The notes under the pieces: generated by a model
Told to the model about the DNA's origin: nothing
What the model saw: the letters and a program-made list of their open reading frames with translations, nothing else
Database searches by the model: none
Assembly (NCBI RefSeq): GCF_036226745.1
Contig: NZ_CP109013.1
Location: forward strand, 7,750,001-7,814,000
Source: Streptomyces sp. NBC_00683
Lineage (GTDB): Bacteria > Actinomycetota > Actinomycetes > Streptomycetales > Streptomycetaceae
Direction of reading: 5' to 3'
Length of the DNA stretch: 64,000 nt
Part shown: one piece after another, positions 33,199-41,553 of the stretch
How positions within the stretch are numbered: the first letter of the stretch is position 1
Layout: every line of letters starts with the position of its first letter
Made by a program: the position numbers and the translations under genes

Positions 33199-34134
33199 TC
33201 ATCCCAGAGCGCTGAGTCCCGGAAGGAAGGCCACCACCAGCGGAACGACCGGCACCAGGGCGGCCGCCGCGGTCAGCCGCAGCCGACGGGCCGCGGTGAG
33301 CCGCTCCACCGGGGCGAGCAACCGGTTCACCCGGAGCGGCACTTGTGCGTCCGGGGTCGGGCACGGGCCGAACACTCCGCGGTCCTCGTTGAGTTCGACC
33401 AGGGCGAGGGCGATCGTGAGGCGCCCGAAGTGCCGGGACGCCACATCGTCCGCCGCCAGTTCGACCAGCCGGTGCATCTCGTCGCGGAACGCGGCGAACA
33501 CCGGCACCTGCGGGAATCCGGTCGCCAGCGCCGCCGAGCAGTGCAGGAGCCAGTCGTGGCGGGCCTGCGCGTGGCCCTGCTCATGGGCCAGCACGGCATC
33601 GAGCTGACGGCCTTTCAGCCGTCCGAGAGCCGCCGTGGTGATGACCAGTTGAGGCGCCGCACCGGGCAGCCACCAGGCATCCGGGCGCTCGCCCTCCAGC
33701 ACCACCAGAGGGCCGCTGCCGGGCTCCTCGCCGGGCAGCAGCGGGGAACGGACCAGCAGTTCGCTCCGGCGCCGTCTGCGCCGCTGCTGCGCCCGGTGGA
33801 TCTCCCGTACGAGCATGGCCACGGTCCAGAGGCCGCCGAGCGCCAGCAGCACCGCGATGACGGCCGACCAGGGCCCGTACGCGGCCAGTGCGTAGGCCTC
33901 CACCACCGCGCGGGGGGCAGGCGCGAAGACCTGCCCGCGTACCGCCTGCCAGGCGGCGGATGCGCTGAACGTCATGGAGAGCCCGAAGGACAGCAGGACC
34001 CCGGCCACCACGCACTGCCAGACCCACAGCGCCACGACCGGCTCGCGCTCCGGCCACTGGGCCCGGGCCATCAGGCGCGGAGTCACCACGGCGGTCAGTG
34101 CACCGAGGACCAGCAGCACGAGGGAGACCAGCAT
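33199..34134 (-). CDS. M56-family membrane metallopeptidase (BlaR1/MecR1-like)
   Basis: Zinc peptidase of 311 residues embedded in the membrane, with helices near both ends and the catalytic loop inside. HEQGH (184-188) is the HExxH zinc site in the sequence LDAVLAHEQGHAQARHDW, and ELAADDVASRHFG supplies the third ligand. BlaR1-type proteins relay a signal by cleaving a BlaI-type repressor, but there is no BlaI gene next to it and no penicillin-sensor domain. Instead a DUF5134 membrane protein gene lies just upstream on the same strand. The AGGGTG sequence upstream supports ATG 34134. Confidence 0.9.
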   Translation of the reverse strand: MLVSLVLLVLGALTAVVTPRLMARAQWPEREPVVALWVWQCVVAGVLLSFGLSMTFSASAAWQAVRGQVFAPAPRAVVEAYALAAYGPWSAVIAVLLALGGLWTVAMLVREIHRAQQRRRRRRSELLVRSPLLPGEEPGSGPLVVLEGERPDAWWLPGAAPQLVITTAALGRLKGRQLDAVLAHEQGHAQARHDWLLHCSAALATGFPQVPVFAAFRDEMHRLVELAADDVASRHFGRLTIALALVELNEDRGVFGPCPTPDAQVPLRVNRLLAPVERLTAARRLRLTAAAALVPVVPLVVAFLPGLSALG

Positions 34135-34221
34135 GGGCGTCACCCTATGAGGGCCGTGGCACTCGCGGGTATGGCCGTGCACGGCAAGTGACGCACGACA
34201 CGGCGCAACGGGCCCGCTGTC

Positions 34222-34812
34222 TCACAGAGTGAGCAGCATCGCGAACATGCCTATCCCCATGGTCAGCCTGCAGGCGAGTGCCAGCTCGGGGCGCGCCTCC
34301 CGGCCGGGGCCCGCCGCGCCACCTGCGCTGCCCGGGCCGGCCGCTGCGGTCACCGGGATCAGCCGCCCCGCCGAGCGCAGCACGTACAGCGCGTAGTACG
34401 TCAGCAGCACCCCGGTCAGCAGGGGTATGCCTCCGGCCGAGGCCGCGGATCCGTGGTCCATGTGCCCGCCGCGGACGCCCTGGCCCGCGCCGGGTGCCAT
34501 CGCCACCGCCATGTAGACCATGGCGAGCGAACCGACCAGATGGTGCAGATGGTGGGCGCGGTACGGGGCGGTCATGAGCACCCGCAGAGCCGCCCCGCCG
34601 AACAGCACCGCGTACACCGCCCAGGTCCAGCCGGGCAGCGTGAACACGGCAGCGGGCACAGCCATCGCGGCCATGCCGAGACCCATCAGTCCTTCCGCGC
34701 GCGCCGTCCTGCGCTCCTCCTCCGTCCCGCTGCGCGTACGCAGCAGGCAGTACGCCCCCGTGGCTCCGCACAGCACCATCAGCAGCCAGCCGGCCAGCGC
34801 CGGTCCGTGCAC
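34222..34812 (-). CDS. DUF5134-type membrane protein
   Basis: Small integral membrane protein of 196 residues with five or six hydrophobic segments (AGWLLMVLCGATGAYCLL; VFTLPGWTWAVYAVLFGG; LVGSLAMVYMAVAMAP; LLTGVLLTYYALYVL; LTMGIGMFAMLLTL). A His/Met-containing loop (HHLHHLVGS and HMDHGSA) could bind a metal such as copper. GGGGGAGGT lies just before GTG 34812. It is upstream of the M56 peptidase gene on the same strand, a pairing I believe recurs in actinobacteria. The function is unknown. Confidence 0.75.
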   Translation of the reverse strand: MHGPALAGWLLMVLCGATGAYCLLRTRSGTEEERRTARAEGLMGLGMAAMAVPAAVFTLPGWTWAVYAVLFGGAALRVLMTAPYRAHHLHHLVGSLAMVYMAVAMAPGAGQGVRGGHMDHGSAASAGGIPLLTGVLLTYYALYVLRSAGRLIPVTAAAGPGSAGGAAGPGREARPELALACRLTMGIGMFAMLLTL

Positions 34813-34988
34813 GGTGCACCTCCCCCTACGGTGAACGCCGATGTCACCTACTCGTTGCCCAGCGCCGGATCGTCCTACCGGGGCGCATTGGGGTACTGGG
34901 GGAGCGCGCCAGGGCCCGAAGGGGGCGGCCGGCGGCCGGGTTAGTCTCGGACCGCACCGTCGGCAGCAGACAAACGGAGAACGCCACC

Positions 34989-35537
34989 ATGGACATCGCA
35001 CCGTCCCCTGACCGGGCACAGCTGACCTTCCGCGACGCGACCGAGGCCGATGTGCCGGTCCTCGTGCAGCTCATCCAGTCCGCCTACCGCGGCGACTCGA
35101 GCCGGGCCGGATGGACCACGGAGGCGGACATCCTCCAAGGGCAGCGGACGGACGCGGACGGGGTGCGCGAGGTGGTCACGGCTCCCTCGGGGCGGCTCCT
35201 GGTGGCCGAGCGGGACGGAGAGCCGGTTGCCTGCTGCCAGCTCGAGCACCGGGGCAAGGCCGCCTACTTCGGCATGTTCGCGGTGAAGCCCGGGCTCCAG
35301 GGCGCCGGCCTCGGCAAGGTCATCATCGCCGAGGCGGAGCGTATCGTCCGCGAGAGCTGGGGGGCGACCGAGATGCACATGACGGTGATCTCGGTCCGCG
35401 AGGAGCTGATCGCCTGGTACGAGCGCCGGGGCTACCGCCGTACGGGAGAGCTGACCCCCTTCCCGTACGGCGACGAGCGTTTCGGCATCCCGCAGCGCGA
35501 TGATCTCGCGTTCGAGCTGCTGGTCAAGGAGCTGTAG
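34989..35537 (+). CDS. GNAT acetyltransferase
   Basis: Acetyl-CoA-dependent acetyltransferase of 182 residues. It begins with the usual TFRDATEADVPVLVQLIQSA, and the acetyl-CoA pyrophosphate loop is KPGLQGAGLGKVIIAEAE, followed by MTVISVREELIAWYERRGY, a strong GNAT C-terminal signature. The substrate is unknown; the tail FPYGDERFGIPQRDDLAFE is shared with a set of small-amine or amino-acid acetyltransferases. GGAGA precedes ATG 34989. It is divergent from the DUF5134 gene and convergent with the phosphodiesterase gene. Confidence 0.9.
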   Translation: MDIAPSPDRAQLTFRDATEADVPVLVQLIQSAYRGDSSRAGWTTEADILQGQRTDADGVREVVTAPSGRLLVAERDGEPVACCQLEHRGKAAYFGMFAVKPGLQGAGLGKVIIAEAERIVRESWGATEMHMTVISVREELIAWYERRGYRRTGELTPFPYGDERFGIPQRDDLAFELLVKEL

Positions 35538-35550
35538 GCCCGCCCGGGGC

Positions 35551-36234
35551 TCAGGCCGTGAAGCGGCCCGCCCTACGGATCTCCGGATAGTCGGTCGTCG
35601 CCCCGTCCAGACCCAGCCCGCGCACCAGACGCAGATGGTCCTGGGTGTTCACCACCCAGCCGATCACCTTCAGACCATCCGCGTGCGCCTGTTCGACGAC
35701 CTCCAGCGTGGTGCGGCGGATGTTCAGGGCAAGCGTGGAAGCGCCCACCGCCCGGGCGCGTTCGATCACGTCCCCGCCCCAGTGGCTCGCGATGAGCACC
35801 GTCCGCACCCCTGGGACCAGCTGCGCGATCTCGGCGACCGCCTCGTCGTGGAACGACGACACCTCGACCCGGCCGGCGAGATCGCGCCGCAGCATCACCT
35901 CGGCGAGCGCCCGTGCCGCGGCCACGTCCTTGATCTCCGCCTGCACGGGTGAGCAGACCGCGTCGAGCACCTCCTCGAAGACGGGTACCCGCTCACCCTG
36001 TCCGGCGTCGAGCTCGCGGAGCTCCGCCAGCGTCTTCTCGGCGATCAGCCCCCTGCCGTCCGTCGTGCGGTCCACTGCGGCGTCGTGCATGACGGCGAGC
36101 GCGCCGTCCTTGCTCAGATGGAGATCCAGTTCGATGGCGTCCATGCCGGCCTGCTCCGCGTGCACGAAGGAGCGCAGCGTGTTCTCCGGCTCGACACCCA
36201 TGACTCCGCGGTGACCGATGGTGAGAAAAGTCAA
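35551..36234 (-). CDS. Glycerophosphodiester phosphodiesterase
   Basis: Hydrolyses glycerophosphodiesters to glycerol-3-phosphate and an alcohol. It is a cytoplasmic TIM barrel of 227 residues with the GDPD signature: IGHRGVMGVEPENTLRSF (catalytic His, and Glu of PEN), IELDLHLSKDGALAVMHD (metal ligands and second catalytic His), and the QAEIKD strand. TTG 36234 is the start; a GCGGGA-like ribosome-binding site lies 5-6 bases upstream. No glycerol phosphate uptake genes are adjacent. It is convergent with the GNAT gene, 13 bases apart. Confidence 0.92.
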   Translation of the reverse strand: MTFLTIGHRGVMGVEPENTLRSFVHAEQAGMDAIELDLHLSKDGALAVMHDAAVDRTTDGRGLIAEKTLAELRELDAGQGERVPVFEEVLDAVCSPVQAEIKDVAAARALAEVMLRRDLAGRVEVSSFHDEAVAEIAQLVPGVRTVLIASHWGGDVIERARAVGASTLALNIRRTTLEVVEQAHADGLKVIGWVVNTQDHLRLVRGLGLDGATTDYPEIRRAGRFTA

Positions 36235-36480
36235 GGCAATCCCGCTTCCGTCCGTCGTCGGCCCCCCGCGTGCTGCTCATACCCCAGGGAACCAGGTCTC
36301 GCGCGCAGGAAGGCGAATGTCCTGCCTGTCCGGCGGAAGAAGTTGTCCAGCTGATGTGTGGCAGGAAAAATAACGGTGATGATGAAGGATCGCAGGATAA
36401 TTTTCTGGATCCGACTTGTTCGAAGTGGCCGTGCGTGGTTACCGTTGCTCCACGCGAGGTTCTTCTGTGAAGGAAGTGTT

Positions 36481-37878
36481 ATGACGGAAATTCTTGAGCA
36501 CGCCACCGCCACCGGCGCGATAGCTGCTGCCCCGCGGGTCGTCGAGCACCCGGCCTGGCCCGTGCTCAAGAGTGCCGTCGAAGAGATCCGTCCCTGGCAG
36601 TCGAAGGACGGCTCCATCGACTTCGCGGCCGCGGGAGCGCCCTCCACGGAGACGGCCACCGCCGCCCTCGAGCGCGTGATCACCGCCATTGAGGAGCTCT
36701 CCCCGCTGCTCCCGTACGACGCCGCTTACCACCGCGCCCTCGTCAAGGACCTGCGCCGCTGGTCCGCCGACGGGTTCGGTGTTCCGGACTTCCTCGACTC
36801 GCTCCTCGCCTTCCAGCCCGCCAGGAACCGCGCCGACGGCCTCCAGCACCTCGTCGTCTTCGCGATGTACACGCAGAACGGCAACCCGGACCGCAACCTC
36901 GAAGCGGTCGTGCTGCGCATGGTCTGGCCCGAGTGGCTCGCCGCCCTCGAGGCCACCCGCTACGACAACCCGCTGTTCTGCGGCATCACCTTCGAGGACT
37001 TCACCTCGGGTTACGACACCAACTCCGCCGTGCTCTTCCCCGAGACGATCGCCGTGCGCGAGGCACCCGAGCGGTTCAGCTGGGGCGGCATCTTCTGCGA
37101 CCGCGAGGCGGCACGCTTCCGCCGCGTCACCGAGGCCTCCGTCGAGCTCCTGAGTGTCGAGCTGCCCGACGACATCCGCGAGATGATCGGCGACCAGAAG
37201 CGCTGCGAGCAGGCATTCGTCCTCTGGGACATGGTCCACGACCGCACCCACAGCCACGGTGACCTGCCGTTCGACCCCTTCATGATCAAGCAGCGCCAGC
37301 CGTTCTGGATGTACGGGCTCGAGGAGCTGCGCTGCGACCTCACCGCCTTCAGGGAGGCGGTGAAGCTGGAGGCCGACGGCTTCGGCCAGGGCCGTGACGT
37401 GCAGTTCGCGGTGCTGTTCGACCGGATGTTCCGCTTCCCCGTCACGGGTGAGCGCGTCCGCAACTACGACGGCCTCGGCGGCCAGCTCCTCTTCGCGTAC
37501 CTCCACAAGCACGACGTGGTCCGCTGGACCGACAACACACTGAAGATCGACTGGGCCCGTGCCCCGCAGGTCACCAACCAGCTCTGCGGTGAGATCGAGA
37601 AGCTCTACCGCGACGGCATCGACCGCCCCAAGCTGGTGCACTGGTTCGCCGCATACGACCTGGTCGCCACCTATCTCGCCCCGCACCCCGGCTCCCGCTG
37701 GGCCAAGGGTCCGGACGCCCTGGACCTGACCCAGCCGCCGCGGAAGCTCGTCGACGACGTGCTTCCGGACGAGTTTCCCCTGAGCATGTTCTATGAGGCG
37801 CTTTCCAAGAAGCTGAAGCACGTGATCGCCTCCACCAAGGGGATCACGGCGACGGATGCCGAGCGGGCAGCTGCGTGA
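36481..37878 (+). CDS. DUF6421-family protein with a possible metal site
   Basis: Cytoplasmic protein of 465 residues that I recognise as the Streptomyces DUF6421 family; it has no established function. Conserved-looking blocks are LPYDAAYHRALVKDLRRW, GLQHLVVFAMYTQNGNPDRN, and WDMVHDRTHSHGDLPFDPF followed by GLEELRCDLTAF. The pattern H253-D-x-x-H257-x-H259 with E281/E282-L-R-x-D286 looks like a zinc or iron site of the HxxxH plus EExRxD kind, as in some metallopeptidases. AAGGAAG precedes ATG 36481. The 246-base leader is A/T-rich and has a hairpin (GCGTGG/CCACGC, 36433-36455) close to the ribosome-binding site. SDR and aldolase genes follow in one operon. Confidence 0.8.
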   Translation: MTEILEHATATGAIAAAPRVVEHPAWPVLKSAVEEIRPWQSKDGSIDFAAAGAPSTETATAALERVITAIEELSPLLPYDAAYHRALVKDLRRWSADGFGVPDFLDSLLAFQPARNRADGLQHLVVFAMYTQNGNPDRNLEAVVLRMVWPEWLAALEATRYDNPLFCGITFEDFTSGYDTNSAVLFPETIAVREAPERFSWGGIFCDREAARFRRVTEASVELLSVELPDDIREMIGDQKRCEQAFVLWDMVHDRTHSHGDLPFDPFMIKQRQPFWMYGLEELRCDLTAFREAVKLEADGFGQGRDVQFAVLFDRMFRFPVTGERVRNYDGLGGQLLFAYLHKHDVVRWTDNTLKIDWARAPQVTNQLCGEIEKLYRDGIDRPKLVHWFAAYDLVATYLAPHPGSRWAKGPDALDLTQPPRKLVDDVLPDEFPLSMFYEALSKKLKHVIASTKGITATDAERAAA

Positions 37879-37904
37879 ACGCGCGTTCTGAGGAGTCGGT
37901 GGCC

Positions 37905-38672
37905 ATGAACGGAACAGACAAGAACGAGGGCAGCGGTGTGCTCGAGGGCGCGGTGATCGCGGTGGCCGGAGCGGCGGGGCCCGCCGGCCGGGCCACCCTG
38001 CTGAGGCTCGCCGAGGCGGGCGCGACCGTGGTGGCGTCCGACGCCCATCCGGAGCGGCTCGCCGAGGCGGTCGATGCCGCCCGGTACGCGCACGGTGGAG
38101 CCACCGTCACGGGAGACATCGTCGATCTGCTCGACGTGGGTGCCGCGCGTGAGTGGGTGGACAAGACGGAGAAGGAGTTCGGCCGGATCGACGGCCTCGT
38201 CCATCTCGTCGGGGGCTGGCGCGGCAGCGCGTCCTTCGCCGAGACGTCGCTCGCCGACTGGGACTTCCTCGAGAAGCTGCTGATCCGTACGGTCCAGTCG
38301 ACTTCTCTCGCGTTCCAGGACGTCCTGCAGCGCAGTGACCGCGGCCGTTATGTCCTGGTCAGCGCGGCAGGGGCCAGCAAGCCCACGGAGGGCAACGCTG
38401 CCTACGCAGCCGCCAAGGCCGCGGCGGAGGCCTGGACGCTCGCTCTGGGCGACGCCTTCCGCAAGGCGGGGGGCGACGACGGTCCGACCTCGGCTGCTGC
38501 GATCCTGGTCGTCAAGGCACTGGTGCACGACGCGATGCGCGCCGAGCGCCCGAATGCGAAGTTTGCGGGCTTCACCGACGTCAAGGAGCTGGCCGAGGCC
38601 ATCGCCGGCGTCTGGGACATGCCCGCCGGAGAAGTGAACGGAAAGCGTCTGTGGCTGACCCCGCAACCGTAA
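37905..38672 (+). CDS. Short-chain dehydrogenase/reductase
   Basis: NAD(P)-dependent oxidoreductase of about 255 residues. The nucleotide loop AVAGAAGPAGRATLLRLAEAG replaces the usual TGxxxGIG, the cofactor acidic residue follows in VVASDAHPE, VHLVGGWRG stands in place of NNAG, and the catalytic segment is LVSAAGASKP followed by AYAAAKAAAEAW, i.e. Y-x-x-x-K with Ser upstream. It is therefore a divergent, atypical SDR. ATG 37905 has TGAGGAG 9 bases upstream; GTG 37875, overlapping the DUF6421 stop, is an alternative. The gene overlaps the aldolase gene by 22 bases. The dedicated operon suggests that the three products act on one substrate. Confidence 0.87.
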   Translation: MNGTDKNEGSGVLEGAVIAVAGAAGPAGRATLLRLAEAGATVVASDAHPERLAEAVDAARYAHGGATVTGDIVDLLDVGAAREWVDKTEKEFGRIDGLVHLVGGWRGSASFAETSLADWDFLEKLLIRTVQSTSLAFQDVLQRSDRGRYVLVSAAGASKPTEGNAAYAAAKAAAEAWTLALGDAFRKAGGDDGPTSAAAILVVKALVHDAMRAERPNAKFAGFTDVKELAEAIAGVWDMPAGEVNGKRLWLTPQP

Positions 38673-39730
38673 GGACCGATGCGCGCCGTCACCACGATCC
38701 GCAGATACGCGGTTTCGCCAGTGACAACTACGCGGGCGCGCACCCGGAGATCCTCGCCGCCCTCGCTCTCGCCAACGGCGGCCATCAGGTCGCCTACGGC
38801 GAGGACGACTACACCGGGCACCTCCAGCGGGTCATCCACAGCCACTTCGGGCCGACCGCCGAGGCCTTCCCGGTGTTCAACGGCACCGGCGCCAACGTGG
38901 TCGCCCTCCAGGCCATGACCGACCGCTGGGGTGCGGTGATCTGCGCCGAGTCCGCCCACATCAACGTGGACGAGGGCGGCGCACCGGAGCGGATGGGCGG
39001 ACTGAAACTGCTCACCGTCCCGACCCCGGACGGCAAACTGACACCGGAGCTCATCGACCGCCAGGCCTACGGCTGGGACGACGAGCACCGGGCGATGCCG
39101 CAGGTCGTGTCGATCACCCAGAACACCGAGCTCGGTACGGTCTACACACCGGCCGAGATCCGGGCCATCTGCGATCACGCCCACGAGCGGGGCATGAAGG
39201 TCCACCTCGACGGGGCCCGGATAGCCAACGCCGCCGCGTCGCTGGACGTGCCGATGCGTACGTTCACCAACACGGTCGGCGTCGACGTCCTCTCCTTCGG
39301 GGGCACGAAGAACGGCGCGCTCTTCGGCGAGGCGGTCATCGTCCTGGACCCGGACTCCGTCCGTGCGATGAAGCACCTGCGCAAGCTGTCGATGCAGCTG
39401 GCCTCCAAGATGCGCTTCGTCTCAGTCCAGCTCGAGGCGCTGCTCGCCCGAGACCTCTGGCTGCGCAACGCCCGGCACGCCAACGCCATGGCGCAGCGCC
39501 TCGCCGAGGGGGTCCGCTCGGTGGACGGCGTGGAGATCCTCTATCCCGTCCAGGCCAACGCCGTCTTCGCCCGGCTGCCGCACGATGTGAGCGAACGGCT
39601 GCAGAAGCGTTTCCGGTTCTACTTCTGGGACGAGAAGGCCGGCGACGTCCGCTGGATGTGTGCCTTCGACACCCGGGAAGAGGACGTCGACGCGTTCGTG
39701 CTCGCGCTCAAGGACGAGATGTCCAAGTAG
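38651..39730 (+). CDS. Low-specificity L-threonine aldolase-like PLP enzyme
   Basis: Fold-type I PLP enzyme of 359 residues of the beta-eliminating lyase (threonine aldolase) family, which cleaves beta-hydroxy amino acids such as threonine to glycine and an aldehyde. FASDNYAGAHPEILAALA is the N-terminal signature, HINVDEGGAPERMGG the substrate/PLP region, KVHLDGARIANAAAS the PLP-ring Asp, and SFGGTKNGA holds the Schiff-base Lys220. GTG 38651 overlaps the end of the SDR gene. The operon ends at a perfect 34-bp palindromic terminator. Coupling to an SDR resembles serine/threonine dehydrogenase logic, but the actual substrate is unknown. Confidence 0.9.
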   Translation: MADPATVRTDARRHHDPQIRGFASDNYAGAHPEILAALALANGGHQVAYGEDDYTGHLQRVIHSHFGPTAEAFPVFNGTGANVVALQAMTDRWGAVICAESAHINVDEGGAPERMGGLKLLTVPTPDGKLTPELIDRQAYGWDDEHRAMPQVVSITQNTELGTVYTPAEIRAICDHAHERGMKVHLDGARIANAAASLDVPMRTFTNTVGVDVLSFGGTKNGALFGEAVIVLDPDSVRAMKHLRKLSMQLASKMRFVSVQLEALLARDLWLRNARHANAMAQRLAEGVRSVDGVEILYPVQANAVFARLPHDVSERLQKRFRFYFWDEKAGDVRWMCAFDTREEDVDAFVLALKDEMSK

Positions 39731-39739
39731 TCGCAGGGG

Positions 39740-39773
39740 ATGCGGCCGACCGGAGCTCCGGTCGGCCGCATCG
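39740..39773 (+). terminator. Terminator of the DUF6421-SDR-aldolase operon
   Basis: Perfect 34-bp palindrome: 39740-39755 pairs with 39758-39773 around GC. It is 9 bases after the aldolase stop. Confidence 0.85.
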
Positions 39774-39798
39774 CTGTGCCCGGGGCACACGTAAGTTC

Positions 39799-39818
39799 AC
39801 TGGAGTGGACTGTCCAGT
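39799..39818. promoter_or_regulatory. Inverted repeat in the promoter of the B3/4-domain gene
   Basis: ACTGGA and TCCAGT (39799-39804 and 39813-39818) flank a core in which TGGACTGTCCA (39806-39816) is itself a perfect 11-bp palindrome. It abuts a -10-like TACGCT (39818-39823). A TetR- or GntR-type repressor site is likely, but no regulator gene is adjacent. Confidence 0.45.
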
Positions 39819-39894
39819 ACGCTGTGTCGTACCGCGTGCGGCTGTTCCGGAACGTCCGGACCTGTGCCCGCAACGCGCCGGAGTGAGGCGGACG

Positions 39895-40587
39895 ATGGCT
39901 CTGACGATCACAGTTACCGACGAAGTGCGCAGCCTGGCCCCGGGCTTCACCCACGTCGCCGTCGAGGCGCACGGTCTGGTCAACGGGCCCAGCGACGAGG
40001 CCAGTTCGGCGCTGCTGGACGATGCGACCCGCAGGCTCGTCGAGCGGCTCGGCGGCCGGGCGCCGCACGAGGACCCGCACCTCGCTGCCTGGCGCGAGAC
40101 CTACGCGTCCTTCGGCGCCAAGCCCTCACGCACCCGGAACTCCGCCGAGGCGCTGGCCAGGCGCGCGCTCACCGAGGCCGGACTGCCCCGGATCAATCTG
40201 CTGGTCGACCTCTACAACGCGATCAGCGTCGCCCACCTGATCCCTGTCGGCGGCGAGGACCTGGACCGCATCAGCGGTGCCATGCGGCTCGTGCGCGCCA
40301 CGGGGCAGGAGCCCTTCCCCACCGTCGTCGGCGGCGAGGACGCCGTGGAGCACCCCGAGCCCGGCGAGGTGGTCTGGTGCGACGACGAGGCCGTCACCTG
40401 CCGCCGCTGGAACTGGCGGCAGGGCGTGCGCACGCGTCTCACCGAGGAATCGGTGAACGCCCTCTTCCTGCTGGAGGGTCTTGCCCCCGTTACGCCCGGC
40501 GAGCTCGGGGCCGCAGCCACCGAACTCGCCGAGTCCCTCGAGAAACTGAGCCCCGGGGTACGGATCACCCTCCACGAACCGGCGTGA
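39895..40587 (+). CDS. B3/B4 (tRNA-binding-type) domain protein
   Basis: Cytoplasmic protein of 230 residues with the B3/4 domain found in the beta subunit of phenylalanyl-tRNA synthetase and in stand-alone proteins. Recognisable segments are WRETYASFGAKPSRTRNSAE, RINLLVDLYNAISVAHLIPV, and PGEVVWCDDEAVTCRRWNWR. In the synthetase this domain edits mischarged Tyr-tRNA(Phe), so a free-standing editing role is possible but unproven. ATG 39895 has GTGAGG about 6 bases upstream. A palindromic operator candidate sits in its promoter. It is convergent with the acyltransferase gene. Confidence 0.85.
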   Translation: MALTITVTDEVRSLAPGFTHVAVEAHGLVNGPSDEASSALLDDATRRLVERLGGRAPHEDPHLAAWRETYASFGAKPSRTRNSAEALARRALTEAGLPRINLLVDLYNAISVAHLIPVGGEDLDRISGAMRLVRATGQEPFPTVVGGEDAVEHPEPGEVVWCDDEAVTCRRWNWRQGVRTRLTEESVNALFLLEGLAPVTPGELGAAATELAESLEKLSPGVRITLHEPA

Positions 40588-40610
40588 CTTCTTGCTGCCG
40601 TGCGGCCGGT

Positions 40611-41333
40611 TCAGCCGAGCTCGCGGACCTCGGCGGGCGTCGGAGCCGTACCGCCGAGGTGCGCCGGAACCCACCAGGTGTCGCTCGCGTCCTTGGGGCG
40701 CACCGGATAGGCGCGCTGCGCCGCCTCCAGGAGCTCCTGCACGCGCTCCCGCAGCCGGCGGGTGATCGCGCCCGCGTACTGGTCGGTGGGCGCCTCCAGG
40801 GGCTCGCCCACCCGGATGGTGACCGGGATGTGGCTGCGCCGGAAGTTGCGCGGGCGGCCCTTGGTCCACAGCCGCTGCGTACCCCACAGCGCCATCGGGA
40901 TCAGCGGCACGCCGGCCTCCTGGGCCAGCCGCGCGGCACCCGACTTGAAGCTCTTCAGGGTGAAGGACTGGGAGATCGTCGCCTCGGGGAACACGCCGAC
41001 GATCTCGCCGGACCGCAGCGAGGCGAGCGCGTGCGCGTAGGCGTCCTCGCCCTGGTTGCGGTCGACGGGGATGTGCTTCATGCCGCGCATCAGAGGGCCG
41101 GAGACCTTGTGCCGGAAGACCGATTCCTTCGCCATGAAGCGGACGAGCCGCTTCTGCGGGAGGGCGCCGAGTCCGGTGAAGATGAAGTCCAGATAGCTGA
41201 TGTGGTTGCTGACCAGTACGGCGCCACCGGTCTTCGGGATGTGCTCCGAACCCTGTGTGTCGATCTTCAGGTCGAGCGCCTTGAACAGCGTACGAGCGGC
41301 GCCGACGACCGGCCGATAGACGAGTTCTGCCAT
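40611..41333 (-). CDS. 1-acyl-sn-glycerol-3-phosphate acyltransferase (PlsC family)
   Basis: Membrane-associated acyltransferase of 240 residues that should acylate lysophosphatidate or a related lipid. Catalytic motif I is NHISYLD (NHxxxxD), motif II around FMAKESVFRHK, motif III VFPEATISQSF, where the usual FPEGTRS has Gly to Ala and Arg to Ile changes, and motif IV GVPLIPMALWG. The altered motif III recurs in a group of actinobacterial PlsC paralogues as far as I recall, and may change the glycerol-phosphate preference. The C-terminal part PKDASDTWWVPAHLGGTAPT is also typical of that group. It is divergent from the thioredoxin gene. Confidence 0.9.
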   Translation of the reverse strand: MAELVYRPVVGAARTLFKALDLKIDTQGSEHIPKTGGAVLVSNHISYLDFIFTGLGALPQKRLVRFMAKESVFRHKVSGPLMRGMKHIPVDRNQGEDAYAHALASLRSGEIVGVFPEATISQSFTLKSFKSGAARLAQEAGVPLIPMALWGTQRLWTKGRPRNFRRSHIPVTIRVGEPLEAPTDQYAGAITRRLRERVQELLEAAQRAYPVRPKDASDTWWVPAHLGGTAPTPAEVRELG

Positions 41334-41553
41334 CTGGATGAAGACCCTTCTTCAGTGCCTGGGGTGGGTTCTCCCGGCGGAAGTTACGCAGCCGTAGGTA
41401 ATCGGCATTGTGGCGATCGTGCCCCATGTGCGACGCCGTGGCCAGCCCCAAAGGCCCCGGCGCGCGAGATTCTCGTCACGTGAAACCTCCGGGAATGTAA
41501 TGGGGCCATACGGTGCTGACCCTTTGCGCAGAGCTCTGAGAAGGAGGACGTGG

